From contig PAKZ01000017.1 in assembly GCA_002706335.1 (NCBI GenBank), positions 1-64,000 on the forward strand: a DNA stretch of 64,000 nt, in the 5' to 3' direction. Origin of the DNA: Ahrensia sp. (lineage in GTDB: Bacteria; Pseudomonadota; Alphaproteobacteria; Rhizobiales; Rhizobiaceae). The notes below the pieces were generated by a model. The model saw only the letters and a list, made by a program, of their open reading frames with translations. It searched no databases and was not told the origin of the DNA. Shown here in pieces: positions 17,310-25,369 of the stretch. The translations under genes were made by a program, and so were the position numbers. Positions within the stretch are counted from its first letter, which is position 1. Every line of letters begins with the position of its first letter.

Positions 17310-17468
17310 TTGATCACAAAACTGCTTTCAGTATTCGTCGTCCTGGCAATGCTTGTCCAGATCATTAAGCCGCTGGGGCTGCCGGGCCTAAGACGACGCG
17401 GCGATTTCTGGAAACTGCCGCTCGCGGGCTTCTTCGTAATCGTGTTGATTACGGCGCTGCAAATGTAG
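17310..17468 (+). CDS. Small conserved membrane protein, 52 residues, TTG start
   Basis: The frame reads MITKLLSVFVVLAMLVQIIK, then PLGLPGLRRRGDFWKL, then a second hydrophobic stretch PLAGFFVIVLITALQM, so two short membrane helices flank a basic loop. Codon usage is strongly GC3-biased like its neighbours. I recall similar ~50-residue proteins in Rhizobiales, but the function is unknown. An in-frame stop at 17286 leaves TTG 17310 as the only usual start. The last 81 bases overlap the 3' end of the SGNH hydrolase gene on the opposite strand. Confidence 0.6.
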   Translation: MITKLLSVFVVLAMLVQIIKPLGLPGLRRRGDFWKLPLAGFFVIVLITALQM

Positions 17469-18200
17469 CCCAGGCCGGCCCGGGCGCGGCATGTCTGCGA
17501 GCAGGTAGCCGGCGAGATGTTCCGCCCAGTTGCGATAGCCGGCGGGACCGGCATGGAAGCCATCGCGGGCGAATTCGTGCGGGCCGGCGATCGGCACCGG
17601 ATCGGCCGTCACCGCGCCGCGCTCGCGGCAAAGCCGGGTTCCCATGGCGTTGATCAGTTCGGCGCGCATCTGCAGGATTTTCCCGAGCGAGGGGGGCAGG
17701 GCCGGAACGCGGGTCATGTCGGCAATCGGCGACCAGACGATGCGGGCGTCGGGAAAGCGGGTGCGCGCCGCATAGAGCAGCGTGCCGAAATGGCGCTTGA
17801 AACGGCGGATGACATGGAAGTTCTTCATGTCATTGGTCCCAACCGCCAGCACGACATGGGTGAAGTCGCGGCGCTCGACATGCGGCAGCACATGGTCGCG
17901 CAGATCGCCCGAGGTGGCCGAATTGGCGCCTGCCGCGCGCCAGCGCACGGGACGGCCGGTGCGGTCGTTGAGCGCGCGGGCGAGGTTCCAGGTCAGCGTC
18001 TCGTCAAGGCGCGCCATGCCGACCGAGGCCACCGAGGAATCGCCGGCGACGAGGAGGCGGATCTCCTCGCCCATGCCGTTGAAGCGGCCTTCCTGCGGCA
18101 GGTCGGCGGGCAACAGCCGCTCGATGCGCAGCCGCACGGTTATTCCCTGCCATGCATAGACGGGGAAGGCGATCCAGCTATACAGCGCCTTGGAAAGCAT
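17388..18200 (-). CDS. SGNH/GDSL hydrolase family protein
   Basis: A 270-residue protein. The SGNH blocks are all present: GDSS (nucleophilic Ser) near residue 54, a Gly-containing GANSATSGD, VGTNDMKN for the oxyanion Asn, and DGFHAG carrying the catalytic Asp-x-x-His. The N-terminus (ALYSWIAFPVYAWQGI) is hydrophobic and may anchor the protein. The likely role is esterase, lipase or deacetylase activity; the substrate is unknown. The last ~27 residues (from GLHLQRRNQ) lie past the fold and are encoded antisense to the small membrane protein gene, so this tail may be dispensable. Confidence 0.8.
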   Translation of the reverse strand: MLSKALYSWIAFPVYAWQGITVRLRIERLLPADLPQEGRFNGMGEEIRLLVAGDSSVASVGMARLDETLTWNLARALNDRTGRPVRWRAAGANSATSGDLRDHVLPHVERRDFTHVVLAVGTNDMKNFHVIRRFKRHFGTLLYAARTRFPDARIVWSPIADMTRVPALPPSLGKILQMRAELINAMGTRLCRERGAVTADPVPIAGPHEFARDGFHAGPAGYRNWAEHLAGYLLADMPRPGRPGLHLQRRNQHDYEEARERQFPEIAASS

Positions 18201-18216
18201 GACGCCAGCAATCCCT

Positions 18217-18252
18217 GAAAAAGAAAAACCCGCAGCGCCCGTTGGGGCGCCA
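18217..18252 (-). terminator. Terminator of the fba-hypothetical transcript
   Basis: On the minus strand GCGCCC-CAAC-GGGCGC is followed after four bases by GGTTTTTCTTTTT. It lies downstream of the 105-residue hypothetical gene and just upstream of the SGNH hydrolase start. Confidence 0.6.
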
Positions 18253-18264
18253 CTGACATATTTA

Positions 18265-18281
18265 GAGACGGTTCCCGTCTC
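18265..18281. repeat. Short perfect hairpin, GAGACGG/CCGTCTC
   Basis: A 7-bp perfect inverted repeat with a 3-base loop lies between the 105-residue hypothetical gene and the terminator. It could be part of a double terminator or an mRNA-stability hairpin. No further function is visible. Confidence 0.45.
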
Positions 18282-18317
18282 AACAATATGACAGGCCGGT
18301 GAATAACGGATCGGCGA

Positions 18318-18635
18318 TCAGGCGATCCAGTCGGCGTGATCGGCAGCGAGCCCTTCGCGTTCCCATTCCTCGAGGGACGCGTAGATCTGCGTCGCCGGCC
18401 AGCGCGGGTCGCTTTCCTGACGCTGGATCCAGGTCAGGTGGACCAGCGCGACGCGCCCGTCTTCGAGCTCGAAAAGGGCGTCGTCGCAGTCGAACCGCCG
18501 CGCGATCAGCTTCGCCGGGGTCCGGTAGAGCGGATGGCCAGGCCCGGTTTCCCGGGCCAGTTCCGTCTCCCAGCCAGTCAGATAGTCCTCATCCATGGAG
18601 GCCCGGACCGGTTCCCAGGGGGCGAGCCATTGCAT
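18318..18635 (-). CDS. Conserved hypothetical protein downstream of fba
   Basis: A 105-residue soluble protein beginning MQWLAPWEPVRASMDEDYLT. It is rich in Trp, acidic residues and short strands (DDALFELEDGRVALVHLTW, YASLEEWEREG). I recall similar uncharacterised proteins in proteobacteria but no function. It starts 50 bases after the fba stop codon on the same strand and is followed by a terminator, so it is probably the last gene of the fba transcript. There is no signal peptide or membrane helix. Confidence 0.68.
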   Translation of the reverse strand: MQWLAPWEPVRASMDEDYLTGWETELARETGPGHPLYRTPAKLIARRFDCDDALFELEDGRVALVHLTWIQRQESDPRWPATQIYASLEEWEREGLAADHADWIA

Positions 18636-18684
18636 GGTGGTTCTCTCCCAGATGTCTCCCGAGCCAGGCCCCTGGCGGGAGCGG

Positions 18685-19578
18685 TCAGCCGGCGCGCGAT
18701 GCCTCGAAGATGGAATCGATCGCCTCGCCGAGCATGGCGTCGAATTCCGCGTCGCTCTGGTCGGCCGAAAGCCCCTCGGTCAAGGCGCGCGAGAAGGAGG
18801 CGATCATGCCGGTGTTCTGCGCCAGTTTCTCGTTCGCCTCGTCGCGCGAATAGCCACCGGAGAGGGCGACGACGCGCATGACGCGCGGATCGTCGATCAG
18901 CGGCTTGTAGAGGTTGGCCTTGGTCGGCAGCGTCAGCTTCAGCATGATCTGCTTGCCGGCGGGAACGCCATCGAGGTGCTTGCTGATCTCCGCCAGCAGG
19001 ATGTCCTCGGCCTCGGCCTTGTCGGCGATCGAGATGGTGACTTCCGGCTCGATGATCGGCATGAGGCCGTGCGCGAGGATCTGCTTGCCGATCTCGAACT
19101 GCTGATCGACGATCGCGGCGATGCCCTTCGGGTTGGCGGCGTCGATGACCGAGCGCATCTTGGTGCCGAAGACGCCCTTGGCGACGGCGCGGTCGAGCAG
19201 CGCATCGAGGTCGGGCATCGGCTTCATCAGCTTGACGCCGTCAGCGGCGTCGGCGAGGCCCTTGTCGACCTTCAGGAAGGGGACGACACCACGCTTTTCC
19301 CACAGATATTGGGCTGTCGGAATACCGTCGATCTCGCGGTCCATGGTCTGTTCGAACAGGATCGCGCCCATGACCTTGTCGCCGGTGAAGGCGGGCGACT
19401 TGATGATCCGTGCGCGCATCTGGTGAATGAGGTCGAACATCTCGTCCTCGTTCGAATAGGCGCTTTCGGGAACGCCGTAGAGCTTGAGCGCCTTCGGCGT
19501 CGAGCCGCCGGACTGGTCGAGCGCCGCGATAAAGCCATCCTTGTTCGCGGCCTGCGCCGCCATTTCCGCATTCGTCAT
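18685..19578 (-). CDS. fba: Class I fructose-bisphosphate aldolase
   Basis: A 297-residue class I (Schiff-base) aldolase that interconverts fructose-1,6-bisphosphate with glyceraldehyde-3-phosphate and dihydroxyacetone phosphate in the cytosol. Family motifs are [12 protein letters not shown] near residue 20, EPEVTI, the Lys of [12 protein letters not shown] (candidate Schiff-base lysine) and [11 protein letters not shown]. It lies 210 bases downstream of pgk on the same strand. In rhizobia, as I recall, fba follows pgk in a tkt-gap-pgk-fba run; here gap and tkt are 6 kb further away. The start ATG at 19578 has GGAGAG upstream. Confidence 0.9.
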   Translation of the reverse strand: MTNAEMAAQAANKDGFIAALDQSGGSTPKALKLYGVPESAYSNEDEMFDLIHQMRARIIKSPAFTGDKVMGAILFEQTMDREIDGIPTAQYLWEKRGVVPFLKVDKGLADAADGVKLMKPMPDLDALLDRAVAKGVFGTKMRSVIDAANPKGIAAIVDQQFEIGKQILAHGLMPIIEPEVTISIADKAEAEDILLAEISKHLDGVPAGKQIMLKLTLPTKANLYKPLIDDPRVMRVVALSGGYSRDEANEKLAQNTGMIASFSRALTEGLSADQSDAEFDAMLGEAIDSIFEASRAG

Positions 19579-19787
19579 GTGTCTCTCCTCTGATAGTGGC
19601 CGGGCTTATCAGAGGCACGTTGCGGAAGAAACATGACGATGTGTCCGGTTAAACGATTTAAAAAGATTTCAATCGATTAGAAATTTGAAAGCCGCGTGCC
19701 GGTATCCGAAATTTCCCAGCACGGCCAAGAAGATGCGATTTTTTCAGGCGAAAGGCAGGGGCCGGCGGCCCCCGCCCGAAGAATTCG

Positions 19788-20984
19788 TCAGGCTTCCAGT
19801 GCGGCGACGCCCGGCAGTACCTTGCCTTCCATCCATTCGAGGAAGGCGCCGCCGGCTGTCGAGACATATGTGAACTTGTCGGCGACGCCGGCATGGTTCA
19901 GTGCGGCGACCGTATCGCCACCGCCAGCGACCGAGACGAGATTGCCGACCGATGTTTCCGCGGCGGCAAATCGGGCGGCGGAGACCGTGGCCGTATCGAA
20001 GGGCGCGATTTCGAAGGCGCCGAGCGGGCCGTTCCAGACAAGCGTCGCGGCCTGGTCGATCCAGCCATTGATCTTGGCGACCGAGATGGGGCCGACATCA
20101 AGGATCATTGCGTCCGAGGGAACGGCGTTGACGTCGACGGTCTCGTTTTCCGCGTGCGCCTTGAACTCCTTCGCGACGACCGCGTCGTCCGGCAGGACGA
20201 TGGCGCAGCCGGCGGCCACGGCCGCGGTCATGATCGCGTTAGCGGTGTCGGCAAGGTCGTGTTCGCACAGCGACTTGCCGACATCGACGCCCTTCGCCGC
20301 CAGGAAGGTGTTGGCCATGCCGCCGCCGATGACCAGAGCGTCGACCTTCTCGACGAGGTTTTGCAGCAGGTCGATCTTGGTCGAGACCTTGGCGCCGCCG
20401 ACGATAGCGACGACCGGCTTCTGCGGCGAGCCGAGGCCTTTCTCCAGCGCCTCGAGCTCGGCCTGCATGGTGCGGCCGGCATAGGCGGGCAGAAGGTGGG
20501 CGAGCGCCTCGGTGGTGACGTGGGCGCGGTGCGCGGCCGAGAAGGCGTCATTGACGTAGATGTCGCCGAGTTCGGCCATCGCCTTGGCGAGTTCCGGATC
20601 GTTCTTTTCCTCGCCGGCATGGAAGCGGGTGTTTTCGAGCAGGACCACGTCGCCGTCGGCCATCTCGTCGATTTCCTTCTTCGCTTCGTCGCCGACGCAA
20701 TCGGCGGCGAAATCGACGCGGTGATCGAGCTCCTCCTCCAACGCCTGGGCGACGGGGCGCAGCGACATTTCCGGGACGACCTTGCCCTTGGGGCGGCCGA
20801 AATGGGCGAGCAGGATGACCTTGACGCCCTTGCCGGACAATTCGGCGATGGTCGGCACGACGCGGCGGATGCGGGTGCGGTCGGTGACGACGCCATCGGC
20901 CATCGGCACGTTGAGATCGACGCGCACCAGCGCGCGCTTGCCGCTCACATCCGCTGGCAGGTCATCAAGCGTCTTGAAGCTCAT
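19788..20984 (-). CDS. pgk: Phosphoglycerate kinase
   Basis: A 398-residue cytosolic kinase transferring phosphate between 1,3-bisphosphoglycerate and ADP in glycolysis and gluconeogenesis. Motifs: RVDLNVPM near residue 22, [34 protein letters not shown] for substrate and nucleotide binding, and VAGGGDT near the C-terminus. The length matches bacterial Pgk. It is followed by fba. Its upstream partner would normally be gap, but here the upstream neighbour is the nickel and c-di-GMP block on the other strand. A GC-rich hairpin without a clear T run lies after the stop. Confidence 0.95.
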   Translation of the reverse strand: MSFKTLDDLPADVSGKRALVRVDLNVPMADGVVTDRTRIRRVVPTIAELSGKGVKVILLAHFGRPKGKVVPEMSLRPVAQALEEELDHRVDFAADCVGDEAKKEIDEMADGDVVLLENTRFHAGEEKNDPELAKAMAELGDIYVNDAFSAAHRAHVTTEALAHLLPAYAGRTMQAELEALEKGLGSPQKPVVAIVGGAKVSTKIDLLQNLVEKVDALVIGGGMANTFLAAKGVDVGKSLCEHDLADTANAIMTAAVAAGCAIVLPDDAVVAKEFKAHAENETVDVNAVPSDAMILDVGPISVAKINGWIDQAATLVWNGPLGAFEIAPFDTATVSAARFAAAETSVGNLVSVAGGGDTVAALNHAGVADKFTYVSTAGGAFLEWMEGKVLPGVAALEA

Positions 20985-21045
20985 AAAGTCTCTCCCGGTT
21001 CGATTGGCGGTTTAATAGCCCCGGCGGACCGGCCGAAGCAATGCG

Positions 21046-21183
21046 TCATATGTGCGTGGATCGCGATCGCTTCGGCGTTCGCGTCTTCGGCTCGACGGAG
21101 CAGCCGCGCCAGATGCAACGCACCTTCCACCAGATCGCGAGGGCTATAAGGAGGATCAGGGCGATTGTCGCGAGGGTTGGCAT
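21046..21183 (-). CDS. Possible small membrane protein, 45 residues
   Basis: The frame reads MPTLATIALILLIALAIWWK, then VRCIWRGCSVEPKTRTPKRS and RSTHI: one membrane helix followed by a basic tail with two cysteines. Third codon positions are mostly G or C, as in real genes here. No good Shine-Dalgarno is visible at ATG 21183; an in-frame ATG at 21219 would give 57 residues. I do not recognise the family, so it is a tentative call. Confidence 0.4.
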   Translation of the reverse strand: MPTLATIALILLIALAIWWKVRCIWRGCSVEPKTRTPKRSRSTHI

Positions 21184-21337
21184 GGGTTCGAACCTAGGCG
21201 CGGTGTTCTCGAATGTCATCAGGTCATGAAATCTGGGCCGGATTTCACCGTTCCGACCGGCTTTGGCGCGCGCATGCCGCGAGAAACCGATTATTCACAG
21301 CCTCAGGGTAGTATTGGCCGTATTGCGAAACATTCCC
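21184..21337. other. Rest of the intergenic region upstream of pgk and the second GGDEF-EAL gene
   Basis: Together with 20985-21045 and the possible small gene, this makes a ~350-base gap between the divergent pgk and GGDEF-EAL genes. The plus-strand open frame of the GGDEF-EAL gene extends back to 21263 but is Arg-rich there. I see no other RNA gene or strong hairpin. Confidence 0.4.
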
Positions 21338-23311
21338 ATGTTCATTCGAAGGCGACGGGCGAAGCTGGTGAAAACTTTACTATCGAGAGTTGTGCGGTTT
21401 TTGGCGGTGCCGCGGGACAATCCCGAGCTCGTCAAGGCGCAGTTCGAGGTCTTCTCGCGCCAAGTCCCGCTCATGTATGCCATCGTGCTGGTAAATGCCT
21501 GGGCGATAGCGTTCCTATTCCTGAGTATTGCCCCGCTCTGGCTCACCGTCGATATGGCCGCGGCCTTTACGGCGGTGTGCATCGTCCGGCTGTCGTTCTG
21601 GTGGCGGTCGCGCCATGTCAGCCCGACGCCCGAGGAGGCGCGCGCGGCGCTCATCCGCACCAACCAGTTTGGCGCGGTCCTGTCGGTTACCATCACGATG
21701 TGGGCCCTGACACTCGCGGGGTATGGCAACGAAGAGTTGAACGGCAACATCGCTTTCTTCATGGCGATCACCGGTGTCAGCGTCGTCGTCTGTCTGTTGC
21801 ATCTGCGATCCGCAGCCTTCATTGTCGGACTGTCCATCGCGATACCGTTCATCGTGTTCTTCACCATGATGGCGACGCCGTCCTCCATCGCCATGGCGGT
21901 GAACATGCTGTTCGTAACGACCTCGTTGCTCATCATCGTGGCTGTGCAGTCCCGCCATTTCGCCGATGCGATCGATGCGCGGACCAAGCTGGAACAGGCG
22001 AACCGGGAAAACATGCGGCTCGCGAACCGCGACAGCCTGACCGGGTTGAACAATCGCCGCCGGTTCTTCGCTTATCTGAACGACATTCATCAGGAGGCGC
22101 GGGCCCGGGGCCAGCACTTCGCAGTCGGTATTGTCGATCTGGACGGGTTCAAGCCCGTCAACGATCTTTACGGACATGCGGTCGGGGATGCGCTGCTTAT
22201 GGAGGTCGGGAAGCGTTTGTCCGCGCTGGCCGGTAACGACATTCAGGTGGCCCGGCTCGGCGGCGACGAGTTCGCGCTGATCTTTCTCGATTATCGCAAC
22301 GACACGGATCTTCTGGAGAGGAGCGAAGCGTTGTGTGTTGCCATGCGCGAACCGATCGTGCTGGCGGATGTTACGGTCAGGATCACGGCGTCCATCGGGC
22401 TCGCGGCATTTCCGCAGACGGCAGGCGATGCGAACGATCTCTACGAGCGCGCCGATTACGCGCTCTACAATGGAAAGCGCAGCCGCCGAGGCCACGCCAC
22501 GTTGTTTTCAAATGAACATCTGGAGCAGATCGCGCGCAGCACGCAGTTGGAGCAGGTCCTGCGGGATGCCGATCTGGACGAGGAGATCTCCGTCTTCTTC
22601 CAGCCCATCGCCGATATTCGGAGCGGGAAGGTGGTTGCCTTCGAAGCGCTCGCCCGCTGGACCAGCCCGGTCCTGGGAGCGGTGTCGCCGGCGCTGTTCA
22701 TTCCCGTGGCCGAGCGCGCAGGCCTTATCGACCGGTTGACGCGGATCCTGCTGAAGAAGGCGCTTGTTACCGCTCTCGGTTGGCCCGAGGACGTGCGGCT
22801 GTCCTTCAATCTCTCGACCCACGACATCAGTTCGTCGGAAGGGCTGACGCGGATCGTCGGGATCCTGTCCTCGAGCGGGATCGAACCCGCGCGCGTCGAT
22901 TTCGAGATTACCGAAACCGCGATGATGTATGATTTCGAGCGCGCCAAGGCGGCGATCGAAACGCTTCGGCAGATGGGATGCGGCATAGCCCTCGACGACT
23001 TCGGAACCGGCTATTCCAGTCTGACGCAGATCCACGCCCTGCCGCTGACAAAGATCAAGATCGACCGCAGCTTCGTCTGCGGGATCGACAAATCCCCCGC
23101 CAGCTACAAGATCGTCAAATCCCTGCTGTCGCTGAGCCACGACATGGGGCTGGGCTGCGTTATCGAGGGTGTCGAGACGAAAGCGGAGATGCAGACGCTG
23201 GAGCGGCTCGGCGCGCGCCTGATCCAGGGCTTCCACTTTTCGCGCCCGGTGCCCGAAGCCGATATTGCCGCGCTGCTCGGCGGCCGGACGATGGAAAGCG
23301 TCGCCGGGTAG
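21338..23311 (+). CDS. Membrane GGDEF-EAL protein (second copy of this architecture)
   Basis: About 657 residues. Six or so hydrophobic helices occupy roughly residues 40-210. They are followed by a GGDEF domain with intact RLGGDEFALIF. The RxxD inhibitory site is absent (AGND at the usual place). A complete EAL domain follows: FEALARW, SFNLSTHD, FEITETA, LDDFGTGYSSL, KIKIDRSF, VIEGVETKAE and IQGFHFSRP. It is predicted to make or degrade c-di-GMP, or to do one under control of the other. The start is uncertain: ATG 21338 has no good ribosome site, and TTG 21314 or TTG 21263 are alternatives. It shares architecture with the protein at 5.2-7.1 kb. Confidence 0.85.
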   Translation: MFIRRRRAKLVKTLLSRVVRFLAVPRDNPELVKAQFEVFSRQVPLMYAIVLVNAWAIAFLFLSIAPLWLTVDMAAAFTAVCIVRLSFWWRSRHVSPTPEEARAALIRTNQFGAVLSVTITMWALTLAGYGNEELNGNIAFFMAITGVSVVVCLLHLRSAAFIVGLSIAIPFIVFFTMMATPSSIAMAVNMLFVTTSLLIIVAVQSRHFADAIDARTKLEQANRENMRLANRDSLTGLNNRRRFFAYLNDIHQEARARGQHFAVGIVDLDGFKPVNDLYGHAVGDALLMEVGKRLSALAGNDIQVARLGGDEFALIFLDYRNDTDLLERSEALCVAMREPIVLADVTVRITASIGLAAFPQTAGDANDLYERADYALYNGKRSRRGHATLFSNEHLEQIARSTQLEQVLRDADLDEEISVFFQPIADIRSGKVVAFEALARWTSPVLGAVSPALFIPVAERAGLIDRLTRILLKKALVTALGWPEDVRLSFNLSTHDISSSEGLTRIVGILSSSGIEPARVDFEITETAMMYDFERAKAAIETLRQMGCGIALDDFGTGYSSLTQIHALPLTKIKIDRSFVCGIDKSPASYKIVKSLLSLSHDMGLGCVIEGVETKAEMQTLERLGARLIQGFHFSRPVPEADIAALLGGRTMESVAG

Positions 23312-23327
23312 TGCATGTCAGGTCGCG

Positions 23328-23801
23328 CTAGAAGGCGGAGCGCACGCGTAAATGCGTGTGCGGATGTTGCTCGCCCTCATTGTGGACATGCGGCGTCTTG
23401 TCCTCGGCGACCGGGACAAGTCCGAGATTGCCATGCATCACGCCGCGTTCGGCGAACAACGCGTCCGCATAGCCGGTGACGCTGTCGAGCTGGCCGCGCA
23501 TGACCACGACATCGATCGTCGTCGAATGGTCGAGCGGAACCGAAAGGGCCGCGACGGTCTGATCGTGGCGGTTCATCCGGCTCTGGGGGATGCGGCTTGC
23601 CAGATTGCGCACCGACTGGTCGACAGCATAGCTGATGACGCCGAAACAGGAGGCGTCGTCCGGCCCTTCCATCCGATTCGACAGTCCGTTGCGCACGAGG
23701 TCGCGGATCGCCTCGGAACGGCTGGCGGCGCCGGGGCGCTCGATGAAGGCGTCGAGTTCGGCCGCGAGATCGTCGTCCAGCGTGATCGTCATTCTCTGCA
23801 T
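23328..23801 (-). CDS. nikR: NikR-like ribbon-helix-helix regulator lacking canonical nickel ligands
   Basis: A 157-residue protein that aligns without gaps to E. coli NikR as I recall that sequence. The ribbon-helix-helix domain (MQRMTITLDDDLAAELDAFI, RSEAIRDLVRNGL) keeps Arg3, Thr5 and Thr7, the base-contacting residues. The C-terminal ACT-like domain is present (CFGVISYAVDQSVRNLASR to MHGNLGLVPV). The four high-affinity nickel ligands His76, His87, His89 and Cys95 are replaced by Met76, Ser87, Pro89 and Thr95. A His-rich tail (PHVHNEGEQHPHTH, His138-150) extends beyond the usual end. It is divergent from nikK with a perfect NikR box between them, so it very probably still controls nickel transport. 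Confidence 0.85.
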   Translation of the reverse strand: MQRMTITLDDDLAAELDAFIERPGAASRSEAIRDLVRNGLSNRMEGPDDASCFGVISYAVDQSVRNLASRIPQSRMNRHDQTVAALSVPLDHSTTIDVVVMRGQLDSVTGYADALFAERGVMHGNLGLVPVAEDKTPHVHNEGEQHPHTHLRVRSAF

Positions 23802-23913
23802 GCGGTGCGTCCTCCGGTCTCGCGCCTGGCGATGTTACCGGCTCGCGCCGTGCGACGGAAGCGAGCGCTCGAATATAGGGTGGGTCAGAATTTCGGCTTG
23901 TGGAATCTCTTCG

Positions 23914-23941
23914 GTATGATTTATTGCGAAATTATTCATAC
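23914..23941. promoter_or_regulatory. NikR operator between nikR and nikK
   Basis: GTATGA at 23914-23919 and TCATAC at 23936-23941 are exact inverted repeats separated by 16 bases. This is identical to the E. coli NikR operator GTATGA-N16-TCATAC. It lies 32 bases upstream of the nikK start and about 113 bases upstream of nikR, so it could control both genes. Confidence 0.88.
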
Positions 23942-23973
23942 TGAACGCAAACGAATGATGGAAGGATCTGCAG

Positions 23974-24750
23974 GTGATCGGGGTTTCACGGAAAATCGGA
24001 CTGGTTGTCGGCTTCTTGCTGGGCGCAGGCGCTCCGGCCTGGTCGCATTTCCAGGAGATCATTCCGTCGGCCGATGTGCTGCCGGAGGGCGGCAGCGTCA
24101 CCGTGGATCTCGTCTTCACGCATCCCGTCGAGGGCGGTCCGGTGATGGAGATGCTCGCGCCTGTACAGATGGGCGTTCTATCCGGTGGTGCCGTGACCGA
24201 TCTTTTGCCCGCGCTCGAGCAGAAGCCGGTCGACGGCAAATCCGCATGGACCGTTACGCGCGATCTTGTCGAACCCGGCGCATCTGTGTTCTTCGTCGAG
24301 CCGCAGCCCTATTGGGAGCCGTCGGAAGGTAAATATATCGTCCACTATTCCAAGGTTGTCGTCGATTCCTATGCGTCCGGCGAGGGCTGGGACGAACTGG
24401 TCGGCCTGCCGGTGGAGATCCAGCCGCTGGTGCGCCCGACAGGTGTCTGGACCGGCAATGCGTTTCGCGGCGTGGTGCTGAAGAACGGTCAGCCGGCGCC
24501 TTTCGCGGAAATCGAGGTGGAATTCATCAATGACGGGTCGGTCACGCCGCCCAACGACGCCTTCATCACCCAGGTGATCAAGGCCGACGCCAACGGAACC
24601 TTCTCCTACACCATGCCCCGCGCCGGCTGGTGGGGCTTCGCCGCCCTGCTGGAAGGCGATACCCCGATGCAGTCGCCCGAAGGTGCGGACGCTCCGGTGG
24701 AACAGGGCGCGCTGATATGGGTCAAGGCAACCGACATGGCCGGAGACTGA
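23974..24750 (+). CDS. nikK: NikK-type periplasmic component of nickel ECF transporter (DUF4198)
   Basis: A 258-residue exported protein with an N-terminal hydrophobic segment (IGLVVGFLLGAGAPAW) as signal or anchor. The mature part begins SHFQEIIPSADVLPEGG and matches the DUF4198/NikK family. NikK is an accessory component of alphaproteobacterial nickel transporters of the nikKMLQO type. The His at the start of the mature region may bind metal. GTG 23974 is chosen because GGAAGGA sits at good spacing. It opens a tight five-gene operon (nikK-M-L-Q-O) under the NikR box. Confidence 0.82.
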   Translation: MIGVSRKIGLVVGFLLGAGAPAWSHFQEIIPSADVLPEGGSVTVDLVFTHPVEGGPVMEMLAPVQMGVLSGGAVTDLLPALEQKPVDGKSAWTVTRDLVEPGASVFFVEPQPYWEPSEGKYIVHYSKVVVDSYASGEGWDELVGLPVEIQPLVRPTGVWTGNAFRGVVLKNGQPAPFAEIEVEFINDGSVTPPNDAFITQVIKADANGTFSYTMPRAGWWGFAALLEGDTPMQSPEGADAPVEQGALIWVKATDMAGD

Positions 24751-24757
24751 TCGCGAG

Positions 24758-25369
24758 ATGGCCCATATTCCCGACGGCATCCTGTCGGCCCCGGTCCTGA
24801 TTGGCGGCGCGGTCATCGCGGCCGGCGGCGTGGCGATGGCATTGAGGCGGCTCGAAGACCGGATGGTCCCGCGCGCCGCGATCCTTTCGGCCGCGTTCTT
24901 TGCCGGATCGTTGATCGCGGTGCCGGTCGGGCCATCGAGCGTCCACCTGCTGTTTACCGGGTTGATGGGCGTGATGCTCGGCCTGATGGCCTTTCCCGCG
25001 GTGCTGGTTGCGCTGCTGTTGCAGACGGTGCTGTTCGGGTTCGGCGGGTTGACGACGCTCGGCGTCAACACGGTCAACATCGCCCTGCCGGGGGTGCTGC
25101 TCGGACTCGCGCTCGGACCGGCGATCCGCGCGGCTTCGCCGGGCCGGGCCGCTATGCTGGCCGCGGTTTGCGGCGCACTTTCTGTCGCCGGCACGGGGGC
25201 GCTGGTCGCGCTGTCGCTATGGCTATCCTCTCCGGTATTCGTGCCGGTCGCGAAAATCATGCTGATCACCTATCTGCCGCTGGCGCTCGGCGAAGCGGCG
25301 GTGACCGCTGCCGCAGTGGGATTTCTTTCCCGTGTCCAGCCTGCCGCACTTCGCCTGGTCGCAACATGA
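24758..25369 (+). CDS. nikM: NikM/CbiM substrate-binding membrane component
   Basis: A 203-residue integral membrane S component with six to seven hydrophobic helices. It begins MAHIPDGILSAPVL. In CbiM and NikM the N-terminal Met-His motif supplies metal ligands; here an extra Ala precedes His, so removal of Met1 would again place His at position 2. A further His in SSVHLLFTG matches the second metal-binding region. It recognises nickel (or cobalt) and works with NikQ and NikO. The stop overlaps the next start (ATGA), so expression is coupled. Confidence 0.87.
   Translation: MAHIPDGILSAPVLIGGAVIAAGGVAMALRRLEDRMVPRAAILSAAFFAGSLIAVPVGPSSVHLLFTGLMGVMLGLMAFPAVLVALLLQTVLFGFGGLTTLGVNTVNIALPGVLLGLALGPAIRAASPGRAAMLAAVCGALSVAGTGALVALSLWLSSPVFVPVAKIMLITYLPLALGEAAVTAAAVGFLSRVQPAALRLVAT

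Noticed and set aside
21178-21200. TRNA-like T-arm sequence GGGTTCGAACCT
   Set aside because: The bases around it do not fold into the acceptor, D and anticodon arms, and no CCA-side acceptor match is found. It is a chance TTCGAA within the pgk upstream region.
25168-25365. nikL extended upstream to 25168
   Set aside because: The extension lies inside nikM in another frame and would remove the signal peptide from the N-terminus.
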